Source: Owenia fusiformis (Eukaryota > Annelida > Polychaeta > Sabellida > Oweniidae). Taken from it: a stretch of DNA of 64,000 nt. Positions 35,590 through 45,748 of this stretch are shown in pieces. The notes under the pieces are model-generated. The model had not been told where the DNA came from. It made no database searches and saw nothing but the letters and a program-made list of their open reading frames with translations. The stretch lies in assembly GCA_903813345.2 (NCBI GenBank), contig CAIIXF020000009.1, forward strand, positions 24,650,740-24,714,739, written 5' to 3'. Within the stretch, counting starts at the first letter, position 1. Every line of letters starts with the position of its first letter. The translations under genes were made by a program, and so were the position numbers.

Positions 35590-36557
35590 CAGGGTGATAA
35601 AAAAACTGGAACCCATGAATCATCAAATTTCTCGGAAAGTATTTTACCTAGATTCTTCATTTTAGGGTAGAAACTAGACTGAATGTGTGACAAAATGACA
35701 TAATGAGTACTGTAGCTTACACATTAATCATGCCATGGACGACAGAAGATAAGACTCATGTTGTGAGAAAGTATATCGAGACAAAATCCTATAAAAAGAC
35801 ACAAACTGCCTATAGGATAGATTACGGGACAATGAGAGATCACAGGACAAGAAGAGACCCTTGCAAGTCACAGATCTTTAGGCTTGTACAGAAGTTTGAT
35901 TCTGAAGGAACTGTAAAACAAACAAAGAAGAATAGTGATGGTAAACCAACCTATTCGAGGAGACAGAGGTCTGTCAGAACTCAAGAAAATATTGACAGAG
36001 TCAACAGTCAACACAGAACGTTACATCTCTACCGTTCGAAAGTTTTGGAGAGCGCTGGGTAGACGTATTGATTTGAGGAAGGGACAAACAATGGTTCCAA
36101 CAAGATGGTGCCACACACCACATCGCAAATGAGTCCATTCGATGGCTTCAGGCTCACTTTGGTGATCGATTAATCAGTCGCCGTACATGCCACATCTGGG
36201 CCCCCACTCCCCTGATTTTTATCTGTGGGGGTATCTCAAGGATAATGTGTATACAGATAGACCTTTGACCATTGATGACCTCAAACTCAACATTGGAAGA
36301 CTAATTAGAGAGATAGACAGAGATGAATGCAGTTGGGTCATTGACAATTTTGGAAGAAGAATCCAGCTCTGCATTCAAAGTCGTGGACATTTGGAGCTCA
36401 TTATCTAAACGTGCCTCATTTGGAGACTAATTGAGCTAGAATGCTCAATCTGTGGCATCTTGACATTCAGTTGACTATACATGTGCCAAAGAACTAAGCT
36501 CAATATGCATAATTGACGAAGTCATTCTTAAGTGGTTCCAGTTTTTTTGTCACCCTG
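35590..36557 (+). mobile_element. Tc1/mariner-superfamily transposon, 968 bp
   Basis: TIRs of about 24 bp (CAGGGTGATAAAAAAACTGG, then aacc; inverse at 36534-36557, with one T/C difference) are flanked by TA on both sides (35588-35589 and 36558-36559). This is the TA target duplication typical of the superfamily. The interior encodes a broken transposase. The TIR resembles the lone terminus at 24672. Confidence 0.88.
35703..36408 (+). pseudogene. Broken mariner-type transposase
   Basis: The N-terminal part (119 codons from ATG 35703) reads EDKTHVVRKYIETKSYKKTQ and RLVQKFDSEGTVKQTKK, a helix-turn-helix DNA-binding region. The first catalytic Asp segment is absent, so there is an internal deletion around 36060-36090. 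QQDGATHH at about 36093 carries the second Asp. After a frameshift near 36190, HSPDFYLWGYLKD gives the third, roughly 36 residues on. The C-terminus IQSRGHLELII ends at 36408. It once bound its TIRs and cut and pasted the element; it cannot now. Confidence 0.85.
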
Positions 36558-37505
36558 TATATCGATTTGGAGTTTTGAGATATATTGACAGTGATAAAAA
36601 AGCATCTGAGTTGTAATGGATGATGCAAACCATCTGTATTAGCTAACCGTTCCATTACTGCTATGGACGTTTACATGATGAGTACGAAACAGTTAAAACA
36701 CTATTTGTAGTTTTGTTAACAGTATACACAGGTGTTGCGTAAGGTGTTAATTGATGTAGATGTAAACAATCCTATGGTGTTCTGCAGGGCATGACCATCG
36801 TGGAAGCATTGAGGAATTGGCATATCAAGCCGTGGTAGAACAACATAATGTACAGTACAACCTGCTGATGAAAATGCTCAATACGCAGACTTTGTACATA
36901 ATGTTACCAACGGCGGATCCAGGGGTATGCTCCCCTTTTTGTGGGCCCATCGAAAATTTAGGGCCCCAAAAATGTTTGGGCCCAAAAATTGTGTAGTCAC
37001 GACTGGAAAGAACAAACAAAAATGAAATACTTTCATATTTTTCAATCTAAATTATTTTTTAGGCTGTCCATTAATAGGTAATGCAAAGTCTCAAATTGGA
37101 CAATATACTTGATTTGCCAAAAATCAAAACCGTCCACATTTTTGTTTTGCTGTATGTCCCTTATACGAACAGTTCTACATTGATAATATTTTTTCCGTGT
37201 GGTTCACTAACTAAGGTTTCTTCGCCAGTCACTCAAGGGCAATCAGCGTTTCATTTGACATTATCTCCTAAATCAGTAGGCATTGTATCCATCACTTCGG
37301 AGATAAGAAAATTACTTAGTTCAATTTGTATATGCTAGACCATTGCTGTTGTGTTAACATAAGTCCCGCCGCATGTTTCTTAACAGATAAACCCTTATGT
37401 TTCATAACTCGCGAGTCGGGCACTTTTATTTAATAGTTCCAAGTAAATTACACAAAGGCTTGTTAACATCAATCTTCCACGCAATTTCTACGTACATTAT
37501 GGATA
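36558..37505. repeat. Diverged duplicated segment, copy 2
   Basis: Colinear partner of 24695-25925: gcatctgagttgtaatggatg and tggtgttctgcagggcatg (36600-36800); cgccagtcactcaag, atttgacattatc and gataagaaaatta (37218-37317); tgtttcataactcgcgagtc, caatttctacg (37400-37495). It begins immediately after the right TIR of the mariner, as copy 1 begins after a related terminus. Confidence 0.65.
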
Positions 37506-38021
37506 TTCTACAACAGGATAGACCAGATAAAACATCCATTTTTCAATATTAGAAGTGAATTATTGAAGTAGTTGTCAATCTTTGCATTGGCGTTGAAAAT
37601 ATAATGTATTTTTGCTCTGTATGTGGAATATTTTACGATTCAAAAATTTCAATTTTTATTTGAAAAATGACGGGGAATTTGAATTGAGAAATGACAGGCT
37701 GACAACCTTTTTTCACATTTTTTTCTTCAGAAATCTCTAAAATAACTTTTAAAGTAATAATAGTTAATGAATAATAAGAAAATATCTTCAAAGTTTACAT
37801 GGGAACTTTTACAGACATATACAATTACAATAATTAATTGCAACACTTAAAGCATCCCAATCATTGAAATACATACTGTTTTCATATTCAGAATTAGTTA
37901 TGATTGATATAGTTCCTAAATAGTATTAATGATAACAAATTAACTTAAAGTTAGTTTGATTCCCAATATACACAAGCAATTGAAAATCAAGCATGAAATA
38001 ACCTATATATAATTATCATAC
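37506..38021. repeat. Dispersed repeat segment
   Basis: 37655-37760 (aaaatgacggggaatttgaat, aggctgacaacc, aatctctaaaataac) resembles 33226-33350. The remainder is AT-rich with no gene. Confidence 0.4.
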
Positions 38022-38023
38022 TA

Positions 38024-38997
38024 CAGGGTGACCCAAAAAAATGCAACTCTCCATTTCTTCAATATTTTTCTTGAATGGAGATTAATTGCTCTAAAATTTG
38101 GCACACAAGGACTTCATTCAATGTGGGATCCTCTGGCAAAGTTTCAATCATCATAGTCCTATATTGATACAGTTATGGTCGTTCCAAAATATGCTCCAAA
38201 TGTCGTCCATTTCCAATGTTAGGTTTTCGGATGAATCACATTCCCTTCTTTCTGAACATGTAAACTCAAGAAATAATGTGTTCTGGGATCACAAATTCCA
38301 GATGAAGTGCTTCAAAGGCCCCTTCATTCTGTTAAATGCACAGCTTGGGCTGCCAATTTCCAAACATGAAATCATCAGCCCCTTTTGGTTTGAGGTTGAT
38401 AATGGCAACACTGTTATTGTTAACACACAGCGCAATATTGGCGTTCCCAGGAAGTTCTAGGCAGTTCTAGAATGACATACAGGCTTCAATAGACAAGAAC
38501 AGTGGTTCTAGAAGTATGGAGCTACTCCTCACACTTCTTATGATAGCATAGCCTGGCTCACTAGTCATTTCTATGAGAAGATTATCTCTCCTAGGATGGA
38601 GAACCCATGGTCATCCCAACGTTTGATCTCAATGCCCCTGACTTCTATATATGGGGTTACTTAAAGGATAGTGTGTATGAAAATAACCCTACCGCAATTG
38701 CAGAACTCCAAGAAGCAATGACTGCAAAAATTTGAGCCATAACCATGGGGAAAATGCATCCGTGTTATGAACAGTTTTCCTGGAAATTTTGCAAGTTTGT
38801 TTTCAGCGAAATTGACGATATCTGGAGCATATTTTGAAACAATCATAACTCTATCAATATGAGACTATGATTATTAAAACTTTGCCAGAGGATCCCACAT
38901 TGAATGAAGTCTTTGGGTGCCAAATCTCAGAGCAATTTACCTCCATTTAAGAAAAATATTGAAGAAATGGAGGGTTGCATTTTTTTGGGTCACCCTG
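38024..38997 (+). mobile_element. Mariner-superfamily transposon with about 195-bp TIRs, 974 bp
   Basis: Begins CAGGGTGACCCAAAAAAATG and ends in its inverse, with TA on both sides (38022-38023, 38998-38999). The inverted arms extend much farther than usual: 38024-38218 against 38803-38997, about 90% identical by eye. Shared blocks include cattcaatgtgggatcctc and ccaaaatatgctcca. The transposase remnant lies between the arms. Long TIRs may be ancestral or may result from inverted duplication of one end. Confidence 0.88.
38219..38840 (+). pseudogene. Degenerate mariner-type transposase
   Basis: Only the catalytic part remains. FSDESH (38227-38244) holds the first Asp. The segment around 38290-38420 keeps ISKHEII.PFWFE and DNGNTV. 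At 38511-38530 the block corresponding to QQDGATPHT reads KYGATPHT, so the second catalytic Asp codon has become Tyr and is preceded by a stop. NAPDFYIWGYLKDSVYENN (38630-38690) gives the third Asp. Several frameshifts and stops are present and the N-terminal DNA-binding region is missing. It is related to the 35703 protein (shared PDFY.WGYLKD). Confidence 0.8.
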
Positions 38998-38999
38998 TA

Positions 39000-39689
39000 T
39001 ATTATATCATTTGCAAGACTACCTCTGTATTTTAATTTGTGATTAGTCTACGGTTTAAAATAAAACATATTCGTCCCCATAAAATATTGTCCAAGTTTGT
39101 ATTAAATGGTCTCAACTTTGTATTTCATATAGGGAGGGTTTGGGAACCAGGGTTTGCAATACATTCTCAATCAATATTCACCTCGAGGAAAAATGAAGGT
39201 AATAAGCAAAAAAATTAGAGCAGGGTGATTGATAATAAGCCAATGTTAACAAGTACAAAAGTTCTTATCTCATCGACAATTCATGAAATATTAAATCAAT
39301 CAATGTCTATCAACATTACAATTATATATGTTAGGCATTGTAAGCACTGATAAAATATTGTGAAGCATACATTTACGTTGTTTTCAGAAATATTCCGCAT
39401 GGTGTGTTTTTTATAACAGACGGCGGTCTAGTAGATTGAAATTACAGCCTCGAACATCGAAAAATTATTCCCCGTTTCTTTTCCAATGACAATTTAGAGG
39501 AAATAATAATGACTGATTGTTATGAATTAGTTCCATTGAATCTAGAGTGGTCTCTACAAAGAGGTTCGTGAGTATGGTAAGTCTTTAATTTACCGGATAA
39601 ATAAGACTAGGTGACCTTGACCTACATAACAAATTTTGATTAGTTCAATTATTTTGGATCATTTCCCAAAATAACAGTTTATCTTAACA
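39000..39689. other. Non-coding stretch
   Basis: Nothing recognised. Confidence 0.35.
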
Positions 39690-39756
39690 TTATACAGTAT
39701 TATATTATATTATATTATATTACATTATACCATATTATACTATATTATATTATATG
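39690..39756. repeat. ATATT-type microsatellite
   Basis: About twelve units of a pentanucleotide (tatat/attat register), with a few interruptions (tacattatacc). Confidence 0.85.
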
Positions 39757-39825
39757 CTATCATGCATATCATGTCATGTGTTTTTCTGTTATCACGCTTA
39801 CAAGAAACTACAAAATATTAAATTT

Positions 39826-40060
39826 CCAAAATGGCCGCAAGAAATCAAGATGGCCGCCCAAAATGTGGTTTCATCTAACATGATAATGTAAAGTAAACAC
39901 AATGACCACTTATTCTGGAATCACGATAACAATAAATATTGATATATCGACGTTTCAGAAATGGCCGCAAGATCCAAGATGGCCATTCAAAACTTATACA
40001 GGTTTTTTATTACGTTACAACTAACATCTGGCAGAATTGCAGTAAAATTCATGATTACCA
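39826..40060. repeat. 130-bp diverged tandem pair
   Basis: atggccgcaaga..caagatggcc occurs at 39831 and 39961, followed by similar gtttt/ttacaactaaca and gaatcacgat/attcatgattaccacg blocks. The ATGGCC motifs are not in an open frame. Confidence 0.5.
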
Positions 40061-40065
40061 CGAAA

Positions 40066-40160
40066 GGTAACCTTTCTCGAGTCGGTATTATCTTGTATTC
40101 ATCTTAATTTTTAATTATAAATTAAAAAACAAAAATACGCCGACTTGGGTAAGGCTAACC
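40066..40160. mobile_element. Diverged hairpin MITE, relative of 12743
   Basis: The left arm GGTAACCTTTCTCGAGTCGG pairs imperfectly with the right arm CCGACTTGGGTAAGGCTAAC. The right arm matches the 12743 family. An AT-rich palindromic centre (ttaatttttaattataaatt) separates the arms. Confidence 0.55.
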
Positions 40161-40734
40161 CAATTAAGCTTTAGATATCGGCACGAACTTACATCTTACG
40201 AACTTGAAATAAATCTCATGAGCGGCTGAATCGCAATGACCAGAAAATCGGGACGCCACCCTGGCTATGATCATGCTCGTTATATGGTGTGATAAAAAAA
40301 TTCTTATGGAAGTAGTGAATTTTCTTTGAATTTCCTTCTTCTTTATTAACTCATGATAAATGTACTCCTAGCGTATTCAACTATACTCTGTATTGACGGA
40401 TGTATATGGTAACACAGGGGTTATTTTTTATTTTCCATTCAGTAATTGTTTTCCAATGAACCTAATATAGTTCTATGAATGTATTACCCAATATTGTTGC
40501 GCTACATGTAATTAATTTCTCCAATGCGATGAAAATGTGATACATTTTATTGAAGAGCATCTATCATTTTCAGATTCCCTGGGGAAACATACTTATGCTT
40601 GCAAAAGCTTTTTATCGTCTTAATTTTGACATTGAACCTGTCAGAGAACGATAATGTGACACCATGTAATCATAATATCGTTCATGATTTATTTTGTCCA
40701 TCTCACAGCAAAAAAGTGAATCAAATCCCTGAAT

Positions 40735-41205
40735 CCTGGAGGCAAGATTCAAGCAGGATTCATATGCGCATATGAATCCTGCCTCCAGGATTTATACAAG
40801 ATTCGGTGTTTAAATAGTTTACAAATGAATCCAGTAGCAGAATTCATATGTACGACATTTTACAAATGAATCCAACCTTCAGGATTTGTGCAGGATTCAT
40901 ATGGAAGGTACTAGTAGTTTACAAATGAATCCTGTAGCCAGGATTAAAGCAGGATTCATGTGTAAGATAGTTTACAAATGAATCCAACCTTCAGGATTCG
41001 TGCACGATTCATATGGAAGGTAGTTTACAAATGAATCCTGTAACCAGGAGTCAAGCAGGATTCATATGTAAGATAGTTTACAAATGAATCCAATCTTCAG
41101 GATTCGTGCAGGATTCATATGGAAGGTAGTTTACAAATGAATCTTGTAGCCGTTATTCAAGCAGGATTCATATGGAAGGTACGTAGTTCACAAATGAATA
41201 CTGAT
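40735..41205. repeat. 53-bp palindromic minisatellite with two alternating unit types
   Basis: tagtttacaaatgaatc recurs at 40915, 40968, 41021, 41074 and 41127, exactly 53 bp apart, with degenerate units on both sides. Two unit types alternate: one with 'ccaaccttcaggattcgtgc' and 'atggaagg', the other with 'cctgtagccaggattcaagc' and 'atgtaaga'. The true period is therefore 106 bp. Each unit contains ATGAATCC and GGATTCAT in inverted orientation and can fold. The left edge holds a perfect 30-nt palindrome (40753-40782). Confidence 0.9.
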
Positions 41206-41913
41206 CTTTTTGCAGTTTTGTACTGGAGTTTATCAACATTATCTTTAAGTTTTACATTAGATTGTTTGATAAGACCAGACTATATAAATGTAGTTTCCCG
41301 AATGACATTTATATTTAAAATCTTACTAAATCTCCCATGAAATTGCGTGCTTACATGGAATTTATAGCAATACGGAATGGCTAAAGGCAAAGTGGTAGCA
41401 TAAACAAAGTCAAGCGTGTGGTTATCTTTAGCTCTTGCCACCCAACATATGTTTTATGTTTCAACCGTTTGTGTACGTGTGGTAACACATCCCCCCTCAA
41501 AAAAGAAATATGCCTCACAATTAACATGATATAGTATAGCATTGTACATGCCTTGATCTGATCTTATTCTAAAGATATATAGATGCCCTATTTTAAACTT
41601 TACATAAAAATTGTACATCTCCTATGAGAAAGGGGACACATTCGCCATATTAAGTAACATCACTTTTATAGGCTTATAGCCCCTATAAACAACGGCTAAC
41701 TAATAGATTCATTACTTTTGATATAATGTTCACTTACTGTCTAATGCATCTAATGAAATAGATTAAAACATCCAGGTAAATATACAGTCGACCCGAAGGT
41801 ATTTTCTAAGCACAATGGTAAAATCCAGGTAATGGACTTTCATTTCTGAGAAACACATTAATATTTTAACAATGAAATGTGATGTAGATATAAAGGAAAT
41901 GCTTTGCCGCTCA
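41206..41913. other. Non-coding stretch
   Basis: Nothing recognised. Confidence 0.35.
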
Positions 41914-42140
41914 GTGATTTTTTACTAGAACATGTCTCATTAGTAAATTAACACTAACGATCACGAACATAGGTCTTTTAAAGGTGCCGACCTCCGATGG
42001 GGGAAGACAACAATCATCCAGATTAGCTTAATTCAGGTGATTTCACATTCAGTATGCAATACAAATGAAGGGTTGCTAATGACCTCAAATGTCCCGATGT
42101 CAACCCAAACCACAGAATTTCTGACAAAAGCCTTGAACAT
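41914..42140. repeat. Dispersed repeat, copy 2
   Basis: Colinear with 29189-29420 through cgatcacgaacatagg, acaacaatcatccagattagctta and acaaatgaagggttgct. Diverged, non-coding. Confidence 0.55.
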
Positions 42141-43562
42141 TATTTCTCCTTGAAAACATTATCAAATCCAAGAAGAACCATCTTGTCACTTTTAAACTAA
42201 AAGCCAATTCATATTCTCTGTAAATAATTGTCCATATGTCTTTACTTTCAAATTATAACGCCATCTGACAGATTTGCACGTCTCAGTTGGCTGATTGAAG
42301 AATATATCATTTTGGCAGAATATATTACATTGGGTATCAACGTGTTACCAAGACACTTTTTTCTGAAGCAAAACGATCTGCCTTTTGGAAGCAGATTTTG
42401 GGAAGATATTTTGTTTTCTACATCAAAAACGATTCAATCTACGATTTTCTCCATAATATTGGGTGTGTATGGTAGCGCATCAGCTACTATTTCGAGAAGT
42501 ATAATTAGTTTTTCATCTTACTTCATTGCGACACCGTATGCAATTTGAGTTCCTCGATTTTTGTAGCAAAGACACTATAGGTATAAAAGCGAGGAGAAAA
42601 CTGCAACTAAGCCATATTGTGATGACGTGGGGTGGTAGTTATAATACATTTTGAAATTGGAGAGCATGCGCTTATTAGACACATACAATGGAGAAAATGT
42701 TATAAGTTGTTGAATGATTTGAATGCAATACAGGATACACTCTCTGCTCTGGAGAGGTCAACAATTGTATACTGTATTGCGCTACGGAGGTGGTCAATGG
42801 GGACAATCCCAGTAGCAATGCAGATTGGTACAGTACGAACTTACCAATCAGAGGGCTTCGTTTTATAGATCATACGAAAAAATGAAAAAATAAATATATT
42901 TCACTCCTTTTTTATAACATATCGTCTTTGAGGAATCTACTTGAATATCTAATGAGGAAAATGTTTGCATGGGTCTATTGTTCAAGAAATTGGTTGACCT
43001 GAAAACAAAATATTTTATCAAAATTCGCCACCTGAAGGTTGAAAATCTTGTTCGAAAAACAGTAAGTAGAAAGACATTTCGTCGAACTTTGACTTGTAAT
43101 AAGAGACATATTTCGACCCAAAAGCCAAAAGTTTTTTCAGCAAGCTGTATTTTAAAAGAACCAAGATATATGGACCTTATATATTGGTTCAAATGACACA
43201 GCGCAACATTGTGCAACGAATTCTTCCGGAGTCATATCATGGATTGTGTAGCTAGCCATATACAGTACATGACGAACAAGCTAAGATATTTGCATATGGT
43301 CAAACAGGTACAACATGAAACAATTCTGAATTATTAATAAGCAATCTATACCGATAAAAACACGAACAAAACTACTAAATGTACAGGAATCATAAAACCA
43401 AGAGATACATCGAGCAGCGCAGGTTTTATCCATCTAAAAGATCAGCAGTATAAACAATATGATGTAGTCCATGTCTGAAAGGTCAATCAATTGTTACACT
43501 TCTTGTGGTGTAACACAAGGAGCAACACACACGTTTGATAGGCAATATGTATATATATATAT
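42141..43562. other. Non-coding stretch
   Basis: No gene supported. The 106-aa (42228), 78-aa (42632) and 75-aa (42969) ORFs show no family motif. A short TA microsatellite (43549-43562) abuts the next element. Confidence 0.35.
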
Positions 43563-43563
43563 A

Positions 43564-43925
43564 CAGGGTGGGCCAAAACTTTTTTTCAAGACACTATAAC
43601 TTTTTATTTTCCAACCTGTATACCCCAAATTCTGCAGTTATATAGTGCCAGGGGTTCTGAGTAATAATAAAATGTAACAAGCCCTTCAACTTGAATTATA
43701 TTTGATCTAAAAGAGGAGTTCAATTGGTCCGCCACCCTCTTTGATGATCGCTTTTAGTCTTAGTTGCCTTGCTGATATAGCAGTATCGGTGAAATGTTAG
43801 CTAAGTTTCTTTCAACCTGTCTTAATTGTCAGCTTTAGTTGAGCAAATTTCAAGCTTGGGTGCCTTCATACAATCTCCTGGAGACCTTCCCATACCCTAT
43901 ACTCACTGGGGTTTGCATCGGGACT
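43564..43925 (-). pseudogene. Tc1/mariner transposase 3' fragment
   Basis: The terminus CAGGGTGGGCCAAAACTTTT at 43564, preceded by TA, marks the 3' end. On the minus strand coding runs 43925 to 43700. It reads WANSPDANPSEYRVWEGLQ (the third catalytic acidic region, here with NPSE), a stop, then FAQLKLTI and KLS, and ends RLKAIIKEGGGPIELLF with a stop. Three in-frame stops are visible. The upstream part is lost; a LINE C-terminal fragment abuts at about 43925. This is a different subfamily from 35590 and 38024, which have PDFYLWG. Confidence 0.75.
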
Positions 43926-44640
43926 ATTAGCCCAGATTTATAGAGTTCAGAAAGGAAGGAAGGGCTAAGTCATCCAAGAAGAAGATGAGCACCGAACTCC
44001 CTTCCACTCTATCTAAAGCATCTGACTGGGATCTCCAAGTTGACATCAGGAGAAAGCTAGTATTCCCCCAGTATAGAGTTGTGACCACACAGAGACCAGA
44101 TATGGTGCTTCTATCTATGAAAAGCAAAACCATCGATCTTACTGTACCTTGCGAGGAGGGAGGGTGAAATTGAAATCCAGTGGGTGAAATTGCAGGCATC
44201 ACGCAGTTGAAGAAGGTTGCAGAGGCTAGGCTTTCCAGCTGCCTCCCTACGCCACATGTTAAAGGACCTGGGAATACGGTCCAGCCATCTTAGGAAAGCC
44301 ATTAAGGATATCAGTGCCACAGCAGTCATGCTCACATTGGCTCTGGCTGTGGAGGAAAGAGAAGTGGACTCCAACGACAACATAGCAACCAACCCAATCC
44401 CGAGTACAAAGTATATCCCTCCGACTAGTTTCAATTAACGACCGCATGTGGAGTCTTATCAACTATGCAGGGGCAACCTCCATCCCCAATCAGGTATACT
44501 TTGGAGCGCCCCGAAACCTGAGGAGGAAGAAGTACTGATGATGCGACTTGTCCTCTTTATTGACCTTCCAACTCCCACCACCATCTTGTACGTATTGCAG
44601 CATAACATCATGACAACGATGCTTAATAAAACTATGAATT
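43926..44640 (+). pseudogene. C-terminal fragment of a second LINE type
   Basis: SDWDLQVDIRRKLVFPQYRV (from about 44022), then RPDMVLLS, KTIDLTVPCEEGG and, after stops, GFPAASLRHMLKDLGIRSSH. This matches a C-terminal block I recall from many animal LINE-derived ORFs, usually with a RPDLVLWS and ELTVPWEE pattern. It may be a PD-(D/E)XK-like nuclease domain; that function is inference. No RT is present. A stop at 44165 and a frameshift interrupt it. Downstream sequence ends in cttaataaaactatg at about 44640, a plausible 3' end. The residues expected from the pattern are partly changed (VPCE for VPWE). Confidence 0.6.
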
Positions 44641-45193
44641 AATTTATGTCATTCCTAACCTGGTAATAATAGCGAATCCAGGTTCTAGGATTTATGGACT
44701 GACAATTGATGTTGAGCCCTAGATGACTATAATTACTAACAAACAAGGTTGTCTTGTAGTAGACAAGTCTCTGCCGAGGGGCCTTCTTTGACGTTTCCTC
44801 TGCCATTTTTCAATCGGTTTTCTTATTTTTTCCCTTGTAACAGAGTAAAGCCATACAGTTAAACAAGTGTTCCTTCCCTTGATGGATCAAGATCGAGTAA
44901 AGCAAATCGGAGAATAAAACTAGACTTTATTACGTGATGCTGTAAACGCAATAGGCCACTAATGGATGAGAAGAGAATGAGAAATCTGAGGAAAATACTA
45001 ATGTATTAAGAACTCCTTCGTCAAATTAGACTTTCTCTCAAAACCAATATTTTAATGTTAATACTTATTTTTGCTTAATACAAATACTGAAATTGTATCC
45101 TTCATTTTGTGCATGTATATACATGACATTGTACATATCTGTGAGTCTGAAGGTCCATGCCTTGTGATTATCAAAAATGTCAAAAATAAGTTA
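44641..45193. other. Non-coding stretch
   Basis: Nothing recognised. Confidence 0.35.
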
Positions 45194-45265
45194 TACCCTC
45201 TGCATTCGTTCGACTTCTCTTCTCAAAAGAGAGCTTCGTCGTAGTGAGACTCTGTGCGCAGGGTA
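45194..45265. mobile_element. 72-bp MITE, copy 2
   Basis: TACCCTCTGCATTCG at the left and CTGTGCGCAGGGTA at the right; same length and ends as 3241-3312. The centre contains the small palindrome cttctcaaaagagag. Confidence 0.7.
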
Positions 45266-45450
45266 AAAAGAAGTCAGATCGTGAAAAAATTTGTGTTTAA
45301 ATTTTAAGTAAAATGCAATAATGTCATATGTCCAATGTTGATGTCAACTTCAAGATGGGAGGAGTGCATAAAAAGAAACTATCCCTAATGGGATGCAATG
45401 CCTATTTTCAGCTATCCTATGAAAGACCAAAAATTGGTCATAAATATGTG

Positions 45451-45548
45451 ATATTTAGTCCCTCGCTTTTGTTACGTTGACCATGAATGTTGCCAATGTT
45501 ACAATATCATGAAGATCGTCAAGGTAACAAAAGCGAGGGACTAAATAT
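45451..45548. mobile_element. 98-bp hairpin MITE
   Basis: Perfect 25-bp inverted arms (45451-45475 and 45524-45548; tttagtccctcgcttttgtt and its inverse) extend to 31 bp with one mismatch around a 36-nt interior. Perfect arms imply a recent insertion. Only one copy is seen in the window. Confidence 0.7.
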
Positions 45549-45721
45549 GTGAATTGCGTCTTCGTTAATATACCAAACATAGAACCGCCTGCATATTCTC
45601 AAATTAGACTATCTTCCTTAACTTTGAGTTAACTCTTTGTCCACAACTTGACTCATAAGTGGTGTAGAATCGAGATATAAAAATATCTTACTGAAACGAA
45701 GTCCGGAAGTTCTTCCATCTT

Positions 45722-45748
45722 GTTACGCTGACGTATCGTCAGCGTAAC
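45722..45748. repeat. Perfect 12-bp hairpin
   Basis: GTTACGCTGACG-TAT-CGTCAGCGTAAC. The GTTACG start echoes the end of the MITE arm 170 bp upstream, but the rest differs. Function unknown. Confidence 0.7.

Noticed and set aside
42228-42548. 106-aa ORF as a membrane protein
   Set aside because: Hydrophobic by base composition only; no family pattern, no neighbouring exon.
42969-43196. Basic 75-aa ORF with VSRKTFRRTL as a Tc1 transposase helix-turn-helix
   Set aside because: The similarity is a few residues and the surrounding frames show no other transposase block or terminus.
44217-44438. 73-aa ORF as an independent gene
   Set aside because: It continues the broken LINE C-terminal block starting at 43985.
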